The translations under genes were made by a program, and so were the position numbers. From Campylobacter sp. 2014D-0216 (lineage in GTDB: Bacteria > Campylobacterota > Campylobacteria > Campylobacterales > Campylobacteraceae), in NCBI RefSeq assembly GCF_014931215.1, contig NZ_CP063089.1:310001-374000 (forward strand): a stretch of 64,000 nucleotides of DNA, written 5' to 3'. A model generated the notes under the pieces. The model made no database searches and was not told the origin of the DNA. It worked only from the letters and a program-made list of their open reading frames with translations. Positions 8,946 through 18,359 of this stretch are shown here, piece by piece (positions within the stretch are counted from its first letter, which is position 1; the number at the start of each line of letters is the position of its first letter).

Positions 8946-10450
8946 AATTTCTTTTTATAGTTTTGTGCAATTTTTTTCAGTTTAAAGGGTAGGGTAAGAT
9001 AGCCTAGCTTAAAAGGAGTTCTTGAAGCTTGCAAAAGTGCATTACCTAAAAGATAAGGCAAATGTGTTTTGGCTATTTGAGCGTGTTTATAGTCTGCGTA
9101 GGATTTAAGTGGCGGTAGGTTTTTGACATCTTTTTGTTGCTTAAAGTGAGCTTTTCTAACTCTTCTTAACTCAAAAGGGATTTTGAAGTATCCTAGATAG
9201 CTTTTGCTATTTTTCATAATCACCTCCCCAAGTTTATAACTTAATCTTTCTTTGATTCTTAAGCTTGCTCCATAAAGCTGGTTATTTTGGTGGATAAATG
9301 TTTCGTATTCTTTTTGTAAATTTTTATGATTTAAAAAACGCAAAAGATTATGGTTTTGGCTTTGTAAAAATGTTTGCGTATCAAGCCTAGTTAGCTCATG
9401 ATATTCTAGTACTAATTCTTTATAAAAAACTATAGGTGGGATTAAAAACTCATGAGTATTGGTAAGATGATTTTTAAAATCAAGCTTTTTACATTCATCG
9501 TTTTTAAGCAGTAAAATTCCTATCAAGTCTATATAATCAAGCCTAGGCGTTTTTTCATTTGCCATGCTTAAACCCGAGCTTTCTTCGCTTTGTTTAATTG
9601 CTTGAGTGTTGAGGTATAAAGAAGTTTGATCATCGCAAAATGCATTTTCATTTTGTATATCTTGAAAAGTATTGATAAGTCCAAAATTTTTTACTAGCTT
9701 AAAGAAAGAATTTTCGATACTTATAGATGATATGGTGTGGCTTGCAAGATTGGCTTGATTCCAAGTGTGAATGCCTAAAATTTGATAACCGCAAAGATTT
9801 TTTGGGAAAATGATTTTTTCTTTAGCTTTAATTCTTGCAACTTTTTCATGAAAAAATGAATTTTTATGCTCTAGTGTATCAAAGTTTGATGGTTTAAAGA
9901 TATAAAATTGGTTGTTAGAATAGGAAATATTTGCTTTAGAGCTTTTAAAATTGTTTAAATTTTTGATAATGTTTTTTCCAAGTTCTTGCATAGCTAGTGG
10001 CATAGGGTGAAATTTATAGTTTTGATCAAAATCATACAGGTGATTTTTTTGGTAGTAAAGATCTACATCGATTAGATTAAAACCATAGTAAGCACAATTT
10101 TTTCGGTGTGCTTCATTGATAGCTTTTGATTTATCATTACAAGCTGGTATGGGGAGTATAAGTACTATGGTGGTTTTGTTGGCTTTATAAAGTTCCTCAT
10201 AAAAATAATCAATATTGCGAAGAATGATTTTTAAACTAACAGGACTTAAATAATCATTAATGTTAGATTCACTGATAATGTAATCACTTTTGTGTATATT
10301 ATCTTTATGGCGTATTAGTTCATAAAGATTTTGCAAAGAAGTGCTAAGTCCTAAGGCGTAATTGTGTAAAGTAATATTTTCATTTTCAAGACCTATCCGA
10401 AGTCCATTTTTAACTACGCTATTGCTACCACCAAGTAAGATTACATTCAT
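8942..10450 (-). CDS. Large SGNH-hydrolase-like protein, function unknown
   Basis: This 502-residue soluble-looking protein has an N-terminal third with SGNH/GDSL features: LLGGSNSV at residues 4-11 (candidate nucleophile Ser), then ESNIND near residue 60 and a C-terminal-side KFHPMP near residue 146 that could carry the catalytic His. The middle and C-terminal parts, ending in a Lys-rich tail, match nothing I recognise. It has no signal peptide. Its strand is opposite to the capsule genes, and it sits where I recall kpsS lying directly beside the hydrolase-P450 genes in C. jejuni, so it may be a strain- or species-specific insertion acting on polysaccharide. Function is not established. Confidence 0.72.
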   Translation of the reverse strand: MNVILLGGSNSVVKNGLRIGLENENITLHNYALGLSTSLQNLYELIRHKDNIHKSDYIISESNINDYLSPVSLKIILRNIDYFYEELYKANKTTIVLILPIPACNDKSKAINEAHRKNCAYYGFNLIDVDLYYQKNHLYDFDQNYKFHPMPLAMQELGKNIIKNLNNFKSSKANISYSNNQFYIFKPSNFDTLEHKNSFFHEKVARIKAKEKIIFPKNLCGYQILGIHTWNQANLASHTISSISIENSFFKLVKNFGLINTFQDIQNENAFCDDQTSLYLNTQAIKQSEESSGLSMANEKTPRLDYIDLIGILLLKNDECKKLDFKNHLTNTHEFLIPPIVFYKELVLEYHELTRLDTQTFLQSQNHNLLRFLNHKNLQKEYETFIHQNNQLYGASLRIKERLSYKLGEVIMKNSKSYLGYFKIPFELRRVRKAHFKQQKDVKNLPPLKSYADYKHAQIAKTHLPYLLGNALLQASRTPFKLGYLTLPFKLKKIAQNYKKKF

Positions 10451-10615
10451 TTAAAACTTTCTATGCTTTAAGAAATTTTTATTTATTTTATAAAATGTTT
10501 TTTAATGAATAATTTCAGAGTAAAAATACCTTATTATCCCTTGTATTTCAGCATTTGACAAAGATGTTAACTTTAGCTATATTTTTAAATTCATTTTCAT
10601 TTGTTTAGGATTTTG

Positions 10616-11752
10616 ATGGATAAAATGTGTCAAAAAAGAGATGTTTTTTATATTGCTGGATATGATCCTAGGGGTTATAGGCATTATTATACTATGTTTA
10701 AAAAAAATCTTGCCGCACAAAATGTTCTTTTAAAGTATGATTATACCTTATCAAAAAGTCAAGTCAAAGACAATGCTTATCCATTTTGGGAAATCCAAAC
10801 TCCCCATACACATACCCATTATACTTTTTTGAGCTGGAATGATATAGTGAAAAAAAATTGGTCAGAAGGCATCAAAGATGCTTTGAGCGATTGTTATAGC
10901 TTTTTTAGAATTTATACTATCACCGGGCTTTTTTTAAAATTTGGTAAAGAATCCCCACATCAACTCATCACGGGTTATTATCCGTTTTTTTATGTGCTTT
11001 TGAGTTTGATTTTTACTTTAGCTTGTGCTTTTGGAAGCTTATTTTATCTACAAAATTTTCATATTGTTTTGGGGATTTTGACTTTTATTTTATCATTAGC
11101 GGTTTTACCAAGAATTTTTTATAAATTAGGTAAGAAATTGGCTGTTTTTTGGATAGCTAGAATTTGTTCTTTTTGTGCAAATTGGGAGAAAAATTCCCAA
11201 GGAGAGTTAGAACAAAGAATGGAAAACTTTGCCAGCGTAATTTTTCAAAAAATCAAAGAAAACGCAAAAGATAAAAACTACGAACTTATTGTAAGTGCAC
11301 ATAGCGTAGGAACAGTTCTTTGTATAAATGTTTTAGCAAAAGTACTTAGACAATGTGAGAAAGAAAATCTGTCTTTTAAAAATTTAAAAGTCTTGACTTT
11401 AGGCGAGTGCATACCTTTAGTAAGTTATCAAAAAAGATCGTTTGAGTTTAGAAAAGATTTGGAATATTTGGGAAGTAAAAATTTAATATGGTATGATTTT
11501 ACTTCTATTATTGATGGGGCTTGTTTTGCTCAGGTTGATTTCATACGCACAAGTGGAGTAAAAGCACAATTTAGCCCTAGATACCTTTCTGCTAAATTTC
11601 ATACTTTGTATCCAAATAAAGACTATAAAAAAATCAAAAAAGACAAATATAAAGCCCATTTTTTGTATTTATTTGCAACGCAAATTCAAGGGGTATATGA
11701 CTTTTTTGAATTTATCATAGGAAAAAACAAACTAGAAGAAAAAATCAAATAG
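10616..11752 (+). CDS. Membrane alpha/beta-hydrolase-like protein (Cj1412-like)
   Basis: This 378-residue protein has two adjacent hydrophobic segments around residues 125-170 (FFYVLLSLIFTLACAFGSLF and ILTFILSLAVLP). A following cytosolic-type domain contains ELIVSAHSVGTVL, a nucleophile-elbow-like motif with Ser in AHSVG, so a lipase/esterase-type fold is plausible. The ATG at 10616 has AGGA eight bases upstream; a TTG at 10601 in the same frame is weaker. It is followed after eight bases by a cytochrome P450 gene, an order I recall from C. jejuni (Cj1412c-Cj1411c-Cj1410c) next to the capsule locus. A fatty-acyl or lipid substrate is a guess from these partners. Confidence 0.75.
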   Translation: MDKMCQKRDVFYIAGYDPRGYRHYYTMFKKNLAAQNVLLKYDYTLSKSQVKDNAYPFWEIQTPHTHTHYTFLSWNDIVKKNWSEGIKDALSDCYSFFRIYTITGLFLKFGKESPHQLITGYYPFFYVLLSLIFTLACAFGSLFYLQNFHIVLGILTFILSLAVLPRIFYKLGKKLAVFWIARICSFCANWEKNSQGELEQRMENFASVIFQKIKENAKDKNYELIVSAHSVGTVLCINVLAKVLRQCEKENLSFKNLKVLTLGECIPLVSYQKRSFEFRKDLEYLGSKNLIWYDFTSIIDGACFAQVDFIRTSGVKAQFSPRYLSAKFHTLYPNKDYKKIKKDKYKAHFLYLFATQIQGVYDFFEFIIGKNKLEEKIK

Positions 11753-11760
11753 GAGAAATC

Positions 11761-13134
11761 ATGGGTCAGTGTCCTTTTCATCCAAAACCTTATAAAAATA
11801 AAGCTTCTACGCTTACTACTTTTTTGCTCAAAAGAAGATCATGGCTTGATGGTCTTTACGAAAGAAGTTATAAAATGATGATGGGCAGAGTGAAAATGCC
11901 TGGGTTTGATCTTTATGTGGTAAATGATCCAAAAGAAGTTAGACGCATTATGGTAGATGAGGTTAGAGAATACCCAAAAAGCCAACTTTTACATGAGCTT
12001 TTAGAGCCACTTTTGGGTATAAGTATATTTACTACAAATGATAGAGTATGGGAAAAACAAAGAGAGCTTTTAAGGCCATCTTTTGAAATGACAAGGATTT
12101 CTAAGGTTTTTAATTTAATGAATGAAGCAGCATCTGATATGATGGAAAGATTTGCAAAGCATGAAAATGGAGCAGTTGTGGAAGTAGATGAGGCTATGAC
12201 TTTTGTAACTGCAGATGTAATTTTTAGAACCATTATGTCTTCAAAACTTGATGAGCAAAAAGGCAAGCTTGTTTTAGATGCTTTTGTAACTGTACAAGAA
12301 GAAACAGTCAAAACGGCTATGCGAAGAATGTTTCGTTTTCCAACTTGGCTTTCAAATCTTTTAGGAGAAAGAAAAAGACTTAAGGCAGGAGCAACCATAC
12401 GTCAAGTTTTATCAGATATTATAAAGCCAAGGTATGATAATGCTTTAAATGATCAAGAAAAATACGAAGATATTTTGTCTTCACTGCTTGCAGTAGTAGA
12501 CGCAGATACTAATGAAAGATTTTCATTTAATGAAATTTTAGATCAAGTTGCTATGCTTTTTTTAGCAGGCCATGAAACAACTGCAAGTTCATTAACTTGG
12601 ACATTGTATATTTTAAGTATTTCTCCAAAAGAGCAGCAAAAAGCTTATGAAGAAATTATGCAAGTTGCAGGCAATGAGGAGTTTAAAATAGAACACATTA
12701 GAGCGATGAAATATGTCGCAAATGTGTTTAAAGAAAGTCTAAGGCTTTATCCGCCAGTTGGTTTTTTTGCTAGAGAAGCAAAAAATGAAAGCAAAATGAG
12801 AGATAAGCTCATTAAAAAAGGTTCGGGCGTAGTGGTAGCTCCATGGCTTATCCATAGACATGATAGCTTTTGGGAAAACCCACATGAGTTTGATCCAAGT
12901 CGTCATGAAGATAAAAGCAAGATTAAAAAAGACACTTATATGCCTTTTGGTATGGGTGAGCGTGTGTGCATAGGACAGGGTTTTGCTATGCAAGAGGCTG
13001 TTTTAATTTTAGCAAATATTTTAAGGACTTATAGGTTAGAATTAGAAGAAAATTTTGTACCTGATGTTGTAGGAAGGTTGACTATAAGATCAGCTAATGG
13101 TATGAATATTAGATTTATAAAAAGGGAAAAATGA
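11761..13134 (+). CDS. Cytochrome P450 (Cj1411/CYP172-like)
   Basis: This 457-residue protein has every P450 hallmark. These are the I-helix oxygen-binding AGHETTASS, the K-helix ESLR (ExxR), and the heme loop FGMGERVCIGQG, where Cys403 is the axial thiolate ligand. The preceding gene ends eight bases upstream and GGAGAAATC supplies the ribosome-binding site. The next gene overlaps by four bases. No ferredoxin or P450 reductase gene is near, so its redox partner must be encoded elsewhere. P450s are rare in this microaerophilic group. The substrate is unknown; sequences of this overall type often act on fatty acids. Confidence 0.95.
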   Translation: MGQCPFHPKPYKNKASTLTTFLLKRRSWLDGLYERSYKMMMGRVKMPGFDLYVVNDPKEVRRIMVDEVREYPKSQLLHELLEPLLGISIFTTNDRVWEKQRELLRPSFEMTRISKVFNLMNEAASDMMERFAKHENGAVVEVDEAMTFVTADVIFRTIMSSKLDEQKGKLVLDAFVTVQEETVKTAMRRMFRFPTWLSNLLGERKRLKAGATIRQVLSDIIKPRYDNALNDQEKYEDILSSLLAVVDADTNERFSFNEILDQVAMLFLAGHETTASSLTWTLYILSISPKEQQKAYEEIMQVAGNEEFKIEHIRAMKYVANVFKESLRLYPPVGFFAREAKNESKMRDKLIKKGSGVVVAPWLIHRHDSFWENPHEFDPSRHEDKSKIKKDTYMPFGMGERVCIGQGFAMQEAVLILANILRTYRLELEENFVPDVVGRLTIRSANGMNIRFIKREK

Positions 13135-13484
13135 AAGAAAAATTAGCAGGAACGATACTACTTTGTGCCATTGTTCCTTTGGCGGTGATTAGTTATCTTT
13201 TTATTGTTGTGGTGGGTACTTTTGGTAATCCTGCAAGAGTTAGACAGGGTGTAAGAGCACTTGATCATTTTGTTAATGCAACTTTGTTTAATGGCTATGC
13301 GTGGGAGTCTTTGTCTTCACATGCGTGGAGAGAACGCGATAAACGATGGGCTAAAATAGTCATAAAAATTACGGATTTTTTTGATAAAAATCATTGCCAA
13401 AAAGCTAACAAAAGAGAACAGCCCATAGTGGATTTAGTTTTAGCAAGAAAGCTTACCGAGCAAACTGTCGGTAAGCAACTTTAA
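13131..13484 (+). CDS. Small membrane protein downstream of the P450 (Cj1410-like)
   Basis: This 117-residue protein has one strong N-terminal transmembrane segment (ILLCAIVPLAVISYLFIVVV, residues 8-27) followed by a polar domain with WRERDKRWAK. It starts four bases before the P450 stop codon (ATGA), so it is probably co-translated and may be a partner or anchor. I recognise no domain. The last part of the coding sequence forms a hairpin that could end the transcript. Its 3' end overlaps nusA on the other strand by four bases. Confidence 0.72.
   Translation: MKEKLAGTILLCAIVPLAVISYLFIVVVGTFGNPARVRQGVRALDHFVNATLFNGYAWESLSSHAWRERDKRWAKIVIKITDFFDKNHCQKANKREQPIVDLVLARKLTEQTVGKQL
13451..13476 (+). 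terminator. Hairpin at the end of the P450 operon, before convergent nusA
   Basis: GCTTACCGA (13451-13459) and TCGGTAAGC (13468-13476) form a perfect 9-bp stem with an eight-base loop, followed by a weak AACTTTAATTTT run. It lies inside the coding end of the small membrane protein gene and between two convergent genes, so it could stop transcription from either side. Confidence 0.6.
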
Positions 13485-14572
13485 TTTTCTCCAAATAAGG
13501 CTTTAAGATTTTTAAATGCCTCTTCTTGGTTATTAGTTTTTTCTTCACTGTTTACTTCATTGAGTTCTATCTCATATCCAAGAAGCATACTTGCTAAGCG
13601 TATATTGATCCCGCTTTTTCCTATAGCTTTGCTTTTTTGTTCGCTATTAAGCGTTACGATAGCTTTTTTATCTTCAATGCCAACAGAATTAATAATCGCT
13701 GGAGCTAAACTTCTTGTGATTAAAATCGCCATTTCATTAGAATACTCAATGCAGTCGATATTTTCATTTTTTAATTCTTTACTTACTGCGTTAATTCTAA
13801 CACCTTTTACACCCACAGTCGCACCTACTGCATCAACACTTGGACTATTAGCTTGCAGGATAATCTTTGCACGCTCACCTGGAATTCTAGCACTTGCATA
13901 AATATTAATAAGACCATCTTTGATTTCAGGTACTTCAGCTTTTAATAAAGCCTCTAGAAATTTAGGACTAGTTCTGCTAAGCTCCATTCTCATACCCGAT
14001 TTATCAATATATACATGTCTAATCACAGCTTTAATTACATCGCCAACTTTAAATTTCTCACCTTTAATACGATTTTTTCTAGGTAAGCATGCGCGAAACT
14101 CATCGATTTCTACATAAGTATTTTCTTCACTATCAACCCTAACAACACTACCAAAAACCATATGACCTACCATTTTTTGGTATTTCTCATAAATTTTTTC
14201 TTCCAAAAGTTTTTGAATGTGATATTCTAGTTCTTTATGCAAAATATTTACAGCAGTGCGGCCTAAATTTTCCAAAGAACATTCGTAGGTTAACTCATCA
14301 CCAACTTCTACATCTTTAGCTTCAGCTCTTGCTTTGCTTAAGGCGATAAAATGTTCATTTTCGCTTTCTAACCTTTCATCATTATCTGCTACAACGATGA
14401 TTTTTTGATAAAGTTGTAAATTTTTACTAGAATCTACAAAAAATTCATATTTATCGCCGTAAATTTTCTTAGCAGTATTAATTAGTGCTTTTTTAACTCT
14501 TTCTCTTACATCTTCTATTTGCAAATTTTTTTCATTAGCAATGGACTCAATAATATCTGTGATTTTTTCCAT
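13481..14572 (-). CDS. nusA: Transcription termination/antitermination factor NusA
   Basis: This 363-residue protein has the NusA order. An N-terminal RNA-polymerase-binding domain is followed by an S1 domain (FGSVVRVDSEENTYVEI) and tandem KH domains (IPGERAKIILQ; DAVGATVGVKGVRI; KSKAIGKSGINIRLAS). It lacks the acidic C-terminal repeats of the longer E. coli protein, as is usual in Campylobacterota. It is transcribed away from the HP0268-miaB operon from a shared intergenic region with a TATAAT-type -10 box on each strand. The 3' end overlaps the neighbouring convergent gene by four bases. Confidence 0.95.
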   Translation of the reverse strand: MEKITDIIESIANEKNLQIEDVRERVKKALINTAKKIYGDKYEFFVDSSKNLQLYQKIIVVADNDERLESENEHFIALSKARAEAKDVEVGDELTYECSLENLGRTAVNILHKELEYHIQKLLEEKIYEKYQKMVGHMVFGSVVRVDSEENTYVEIDEFRACLPRKNRIKGEKFKVGDVIKAVIRHVYIDKSGMRMELSRTSPKFLEALLKAEVPEIKDGLINIYASARIPGERAKIILQANSPSVDAVGATVGVKGVRINAVSKELKNENIDCIEYSNEMAILITRSLAPAIINSVGIEDKKAIVTLNSEQKSKAIGKSGINIRLASMLLGYEIELNEVNSEEKTNNQEEAFKNLKALFGEN

Positions 14573-14620
14573 AGTGACAATACAACCTTAATTTTGGATT
14601 TTTAAACTTTGAAGATTAAA

Positions 14621-14665
14621 ATTATATCTTTAATAAGTTTAATTAAAAGTAAAATTTGTTATAAT
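14621..14665. promoter_or_regulatory. Divergent promoter region between nusA and the HP0268-like gene
   Basis: On the minus strand a TATAAT lies at 14621-14626, about 50 bases before the nusA start. On the plus strand a TATAAT lies at 14660-14665, 31 bases before the HP0268-like ATG. Both agree with the Campylobacter sigma-70 -10 consensus and sit in T/A-rich DNA. No clear -35 box is seen, as is normal in this genus. Confidence 0.5.
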
Positions 14666-14695
14666 TTTAGATTAAAAAAACTTGAGGATGATGAT

Positions 14696-14938
14696 ATGGA
14701 TTTAAAAATAGCAAGAACCTCTGTTGAAGAAAAGCCAAAAAGTATAAGTTTAGAGAGTATTGAAAAGGCTGTGGATAAAGAAGGTCAGAAATTTTTTTAT
14801 TTTGATAAGGATAATGCTCACAAGCAACTAATCGCTTTGGTGGAGCATTTTGAAAAAAAAGGAAAGTGTGTTTATCATAGAATAATCAAGTATGGTTTAG
14901 ATGATGCAGATTTTATGTATGAGGTACACATTCTTTGA
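14696..14938 (+). CDS. HP0268-family small protein (putative nuclease)
   Basis: This 80-residue protein ([13 protein letters not shown] to YEVHIL) matches in size and context the H. pylori HP0268 family, which lies just before miaB there too and has been reported to have nicking/RNase activity. The open frame extends upstream to 14609, but a good TTGAGGA site places the start at 14696. The stop overlaps the TTG start of miaB by four bases (TTGA). Assignment rests on synteny and length more than on a motif. Confidence 0.72.
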   Translation: MDLKIARTSVEEKPKSISLESIEKAVDKEGQKFFYFDKDNAHKQLIALVEHFEKKGKCVYHRIIKYGLDDADFMYEVHIL

Positions 14939-16233
14939 GTAAAAAACTTTTTATACAGACTTTAGGTTGTGCTATGAATGTGCGTGATTCTGAGCACATG
15001 ATAGCTGAACTAAAAGAAAAAGAAAATTACGAGTTAACTCAAGATGCCAAAGAGGCAGATTTGATTTTGATCAATACTTGTTCAGTGCGTGAAAAACCCG
15101 TGCACAAACTTTTTTCAGAAGTTGGAAGTTTTGAAAAAATCAAAAAAAATGGTGCCAAAATAGGTGTTTGTGGCTGTACGGCTTCGCATTTGGGAGATGA
15201 AATTTTTAAGCGCGCTCCTAATGTTGACTTTGTTTTGGGTGCTAGAAATGTTTCAAAGATTACAAAAGCAGTAAATACTCCAAAATTTTTGGGTAATGAT
15301 ATCGATTTTGATGAGAGTAATTATGCTTTTGCAGATTTTAGAAATAGTCTTTATAAAACTTATATTAATATCTCTATAGGATGTGATAAACACTGTACTT
15401 ATTGTATTGTGCCTCACACAAGAGGTGATGAAATTTCTATACCTTTTGAGATCATTAAAAATGAAGCTTTAAAAGCCGTTTCTAAGGGAGCTAAGGAGAT
15501 TTTTCTACTAGGACAAAATGTCAACAACTATGGTAAAAGATTTTCTAATGCACACGAAAAGATTAATTTTTCAGATCTTTTAGAAAAATTAAGTGAGATA
15601 GAAGGTTTGGAGCGTATCCGTTTTACAAGCCCGCATCCTTTACATATGGATGATAGATTTTTAGAGGTTTTTTCTAAAAATCCTAAAGTATGTAAGTCTA
15701 TGCATATGCCTTTACAAAGCGGATCTAGCGAAATTTTAAAAGCTATGAAGCGAGGTTATACAAAAGAGTGGTATTTAGATAGAGCGTTAAAACTACGTTC
15801 TATGTGTAAAGATGTAAGTATTTCTACAGATGTAATTGTAGCTTTTCCTGGTGAGAGCGATAAGGACTTTGAAGACACCATGGATGTGCTTGAAAAAGTG
15901 CGTTTTGAGCAAATGTTTTCTTTTAAATACTCCAAAAGACCGCTAACCAAAGCTGCAACTATGCCAAATCAAATTCCTGATGATATCGCTTCAAAACGTC
16001 TAAGTATTTTACAAGCTAGACATACAGAAATTTTAGATGAGATTGTTGCAAAGCAAAAAGATAGAGAAATTGAAGTGTTATTTGAAGAACTAAGAAGCGA
16101 AGGCTTTGTAGCCGGTAGAAGCGACAATAACTTTTTGGTACAAGTTAAAGGTAGTGAAGAGTTATTAGGGCAAATGAAAAAAGTGAAAATCACCAATCCT
16201 AGGCGTATGGTGTTAAATGGTGAAATCCTTTAA
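14935..16233 (+). CDS. miaB: tRNA-2-methylthio-N6-dimethylallyladenosine synthase MiaB
   Basis: This 432-residue radical-SAM methylthiotransferase has N-terminal cluster cysteines in [15 protein letters not shown] and VCGCTASH. The radical-SAM CxxxCxxC is in [16 protein letters not shown], and a TRAM domain lies at the C-terminus. It methylthiolates A37 of tRNAs that read codons beginning with U. The start is TTG at 14935, overlapping the upstream stop; the sequence [15 protein letters not shown] fits the family N-terminus exactly. Confidence 0.96.
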   Translation: MSKKLFIQTLGCAMNVRDSEHMIAELKEKENYELTQDAKEADLILINTCSVREKPVHKLFSEVGSFEKIKKNGAKIGVCGCTASHLGDEIFKRAPNVDFVLGARNVSKITKAVNTPKFLGNDIDFDESNYAFADFRNSLYKTYINISIGCDKHCTYCIVPHTRGDEISIPFEIIKNEALKAVSKGAKEIFLLGQNVNNYGKRFSNAHEKINFSDLLEKLSEIEGLERIRFTSPHPLHMDDRFLEVFSKNPKVCKSMHMPLQSGSSEILKAMKRGYTKEWYLDRALKLRSMCKDVSISTDVIVAFPGESDKDFEDTMDVLEKVRFEQMFSFKYSKRPLTKAATMPNQIPDDIASKRLSILQARHTEILDEIVAKQKDREIEVLFEELRSEGFVAGRSDNNFLVQVKGSEELLGQMKKVKITNPRRMVLNGEIL

Positions 16234-16840
16234 GATTAATCTACTCGCTTTTGGAATTTTTTTACTACAATGGTTGATCTTTTTAACTTGTAGGAAGGTT
16301 TATTTAGGGCAAAAACTTCCAAGCAGATCTTGCGTGATACTTTTTTGGCACGGAAGACTTGCTCTAATGCCTTTTGCATATCGCAAAATGGGCATTAAAG
16401 GAAAAAAGGCTTATGTGATGATTTCGCACCATAAAGATGGAGAAATCATTGCTAGGAACATTGCTTTGTTTGGTTTAAATACCTTAAGAGGTAGTACAAG
16501 CAAAGGTGCTTTGACTTTGTTAAAACAATCTTTTAAGGTTTTAGATCAAGGCGATGATGTGATTATCACACCAGATGGACCAAGAGGTCCTTATCATAGT
16601 GTTTCAGATGGATCTGTGATGATAGCTTTGAAAAAAAATACCCCGCTTTTTTTATTAAATTATGAAGCAAGTTCTTTTTGGGAATTTAAAAGTTGGGATA
16701 AGATGATTTTACCTAAGCCTTTTTCTAAGATTACCTATAGACTTAGTGATGAAGTCCAAATACAAAATCTAAATTTAGAAGAAGCTAAAGTAATGATAAA
16801 AGAAAAATTTGATATCATAAGTCAAATAGATAAAGGATAA
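16217..16840 (+). CDS. DUF374/lysophospholipid-acyltransferase-like protein
   Basis: This 207-residue protein has an N-terminal hydrophobic helix ([19 protein letters not shown]). It then has the features of the DUF374 family: [11 protein letters not shown] near residue 45 and [12 protein letters not shown] near residue 95, followed by ITPDGPRGP. It is related to lauroyl/acyl-transferases and is probably an inner-membrane enzyme; the substrate is unknown. ATG at 16217 overlaps miaB by 17 bases, and a GTG follows directly. It heads the three PilMNO-like genes, with a gap of only five bases to the next. Confidence 0.8.
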   Translation: MVKSFKINLLAFGIFLLQWLIFLTCRKVYLGQKLPSRSCVILFWHGRLALMPFAYRKMGIKGKKAYVMISHHKDGEIIARNIALFGLNTLRGSTSKGALTLLKQSFKVLDQGDDVIITPDGPRGPYHSVSDGSVMIALKKNTPLFLLNYEASSFWEFKSWDKMILPKPFSKITYRLSDEVQIQNLNLEEAKVMIKEKFDIISQIDKG

Positions 16841-16845
16841 ACACG

Positions 16846-17811
16846 ATGTTATCTTTTTTTAGAAAATACATTCTACAACTTCTAGTTTGCATTTGTTATG
16901 ATGAAAAACAATACATTATAAGATGTCATACATGGAAAAAATCTCAAGCCATTGATACTTTTGAAAAAAGTTTTGAAGATAAAGAAAAAGCCATAGAATA
17001 CATTAAGAATTTAACAAAAGATTTTCAGATTTATTATATTAGTACTTTTTTCACGCCTATTGCTCAAGGTGTGGTACCAAGCTTAAATTTAAAAGAACTT
17101 TCTCAATTTGGAGTTGATGTTAATAGTGTAAAAAGTATACCTTTTAAAAATGCTTTATTATATGCTTCTAATGAATCGCTTGGGGTTTACAAAGAAGACT
17201 ATGAGCCTTTTGGTGGGTTGGATTTGTTGTATTCGCCTTTTTCGTTGTTGTATCATTGTATCGAAAGTAAAGGTTTTGAAGATAAAATAGGACTTTATGT
17301 TTATAGATACCATGAAGTAGTTGCATTGCTAATTTGCAAAAAAGAGATGATTTTATTTGGAAGTTATTTTAATATCGCTAGCCAAACTTATGAAGAGCTT
17401 GATTTTTTTGATGATATTCAAGAAGAATTTGACTTAAAAATTGATGATGAAAATCAAGATGAAGAACATGAAGAAAACTTTGATTTAAAAAGTCTAGAAG
17501 AAATGAGTCAAGAGCTTGAAAAGCTTGAAGAAATGGAAAGTGAACAAGAGGAAATTAACATTGATTCTTTAGAAGGTTTTAGTTCTGATATGAAAATGAT
17601 AGAATACATCATCTCAAGTGTAAAAGAATTTTATCAAAATCCTCTATATGATAATAGTTTTTTAGAAGAAATTGTGATTTTTGATGAGGAAAGCTTTAGC
17701 GCGAGTTCTTTGAATTTTTTAGAAAATGAACTTTTTATAAAACCAAAAGTAGAGCTTATAGACACTTTAAATTTGATGAATGAACTTATGGTGAAGGATT
17801 TGAGATTATGA
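16846..17811 (+). CDS. PilM/GspL-like cytoplasmic protein (putative)
   Basis: This 321-residue protein starts with MLSFFRKYILQLLVCICYDE and has an actin-fold-like layout, with IGLYVYRYHEVVALLICKKEMILFG around residues 145-172. A very acidic linker of Asp/Glu follows (residues about 195-245). No single motif proves the family. The suggestion of PilM rests on the next two genes having the size and layout of PilN and PilO and on the overlap-coupled order M-N-O. I recall recent structural work on the C. jejuni flagellar motor naming PilMNO-related proteins; whether these are the same genes should be checked. Confidence 0.55.
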   Translation: MLSFFRKYILQLLVCICYDEKQYIIRCHTWKKSQAIDTFEKSFEDKEKAIEYIKNLTKDFQIYYISTFFTPIAQGVVPSLNLKELSQFGVDVNSVKSIPFKNALLYASNESLGVYKEDYEPFGGLDLLYSPFSLLYHCIESKGFEDKIGLYVYRYHEVVALLICKKEMILFGSYFNIASQTYEELDFFDDIQEEFDLKIDDENQDEEHEENFDLKSLEEMSQELEKLEEMESEQEEINIDSLEGFSSDMKMIEYIISSVKEFYQNPLYDNSFLEEIVIFDEESFSASSLNFLENELFIKPKVELIDTLNLMNELMVKDLRL

Positions 17812-18359
17812 GATACAGTCTAATCAAACCTAAAATAAAACCAGTTTTCAATCTTTTCACTCGAATTTGGATATATTTTACAAGTATTAGTGTGGCTTTG
17901 ATTTTTGTTGTGTTTGTTGTAGTGAGTTTTAAAAGTTATTATGCTTCGATACAATTAAATAACAAAAAAGAAGAATTAGCTCAAATTATTGCTCAAATCA
18001 ATGCAAATAAACTTAAATACCATGAGCTACTAAGACAAAATGATAAAGCTGAATTGATTTTGGGTGATGAGGGGCAAAATCAAGACAATGGAAAAAATAA
18101 GGTTTTATTAAAAAGTATTCAAAATCTTTTCACTTTGGTGCCTAAAAGCATATCTTTAGATGAAGTTTTAATGGAAGATAGATCATTGATTTTAAGAGGT
18201 ATTACGCCTACTAAGGAAATGTTTGCTTTGTTATTGGAAGCTCCATTAAGAAGTATTTTTTCTAACTCTCAAACAAGTTATTATCAATTAGAAAATGGTT
18301 GGTATCGCTTTGTTAGTGTTAATATCACCATACCAGAGGAAATGTATGAACAAAAATGA
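17808..18359 (+). CDS. PilN-like bitopic inner-membrane protein (putative)
   Basis: This 183-residue protein has a short cytoplasmic N-terminus, one transmembrane helix (residues about 22-45, FTSISVALIFVVFVVVSF), then a coiled coil rich in Lys/Glu/Gln (KKEELAQIIAQINANKLK). A periplasmic domain follows with LFTLVPKSISLDEVLMEDRSLILRG, a fibronectin-binding-like/ferredoxin-fold pattern typical of PilN. The start overlaps the previous stop by four bases and the end overlaps the next gene by 14. There are no other type IV pilus genes in the window. Confidence 0.6.
   Translation: MRYSLIKPKIKPVFNLFTRIWIYFTSISVALIFVVFVVVSFKSYYASIQLNNKKEELAQIIAQINANKLKYHELLRQNDKAELILGDEGQNQDNGKNKVLLKSIQNLFTLVPKSISLDEVLMEDRSLILRGITPTKEMFALLLEAPLRSIFSNSQTSYYQLENGWYRFVSVNITIPEEMYEQK

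Noticed and set aside
11913-12398. 161-codon open frame opposite the P450 gene.
   Set aside because: It lies wholly inside a well-supported gene, has no ribosome-binding site or recognisable motif, and its composition is a mirror of the P450 coding sequence.
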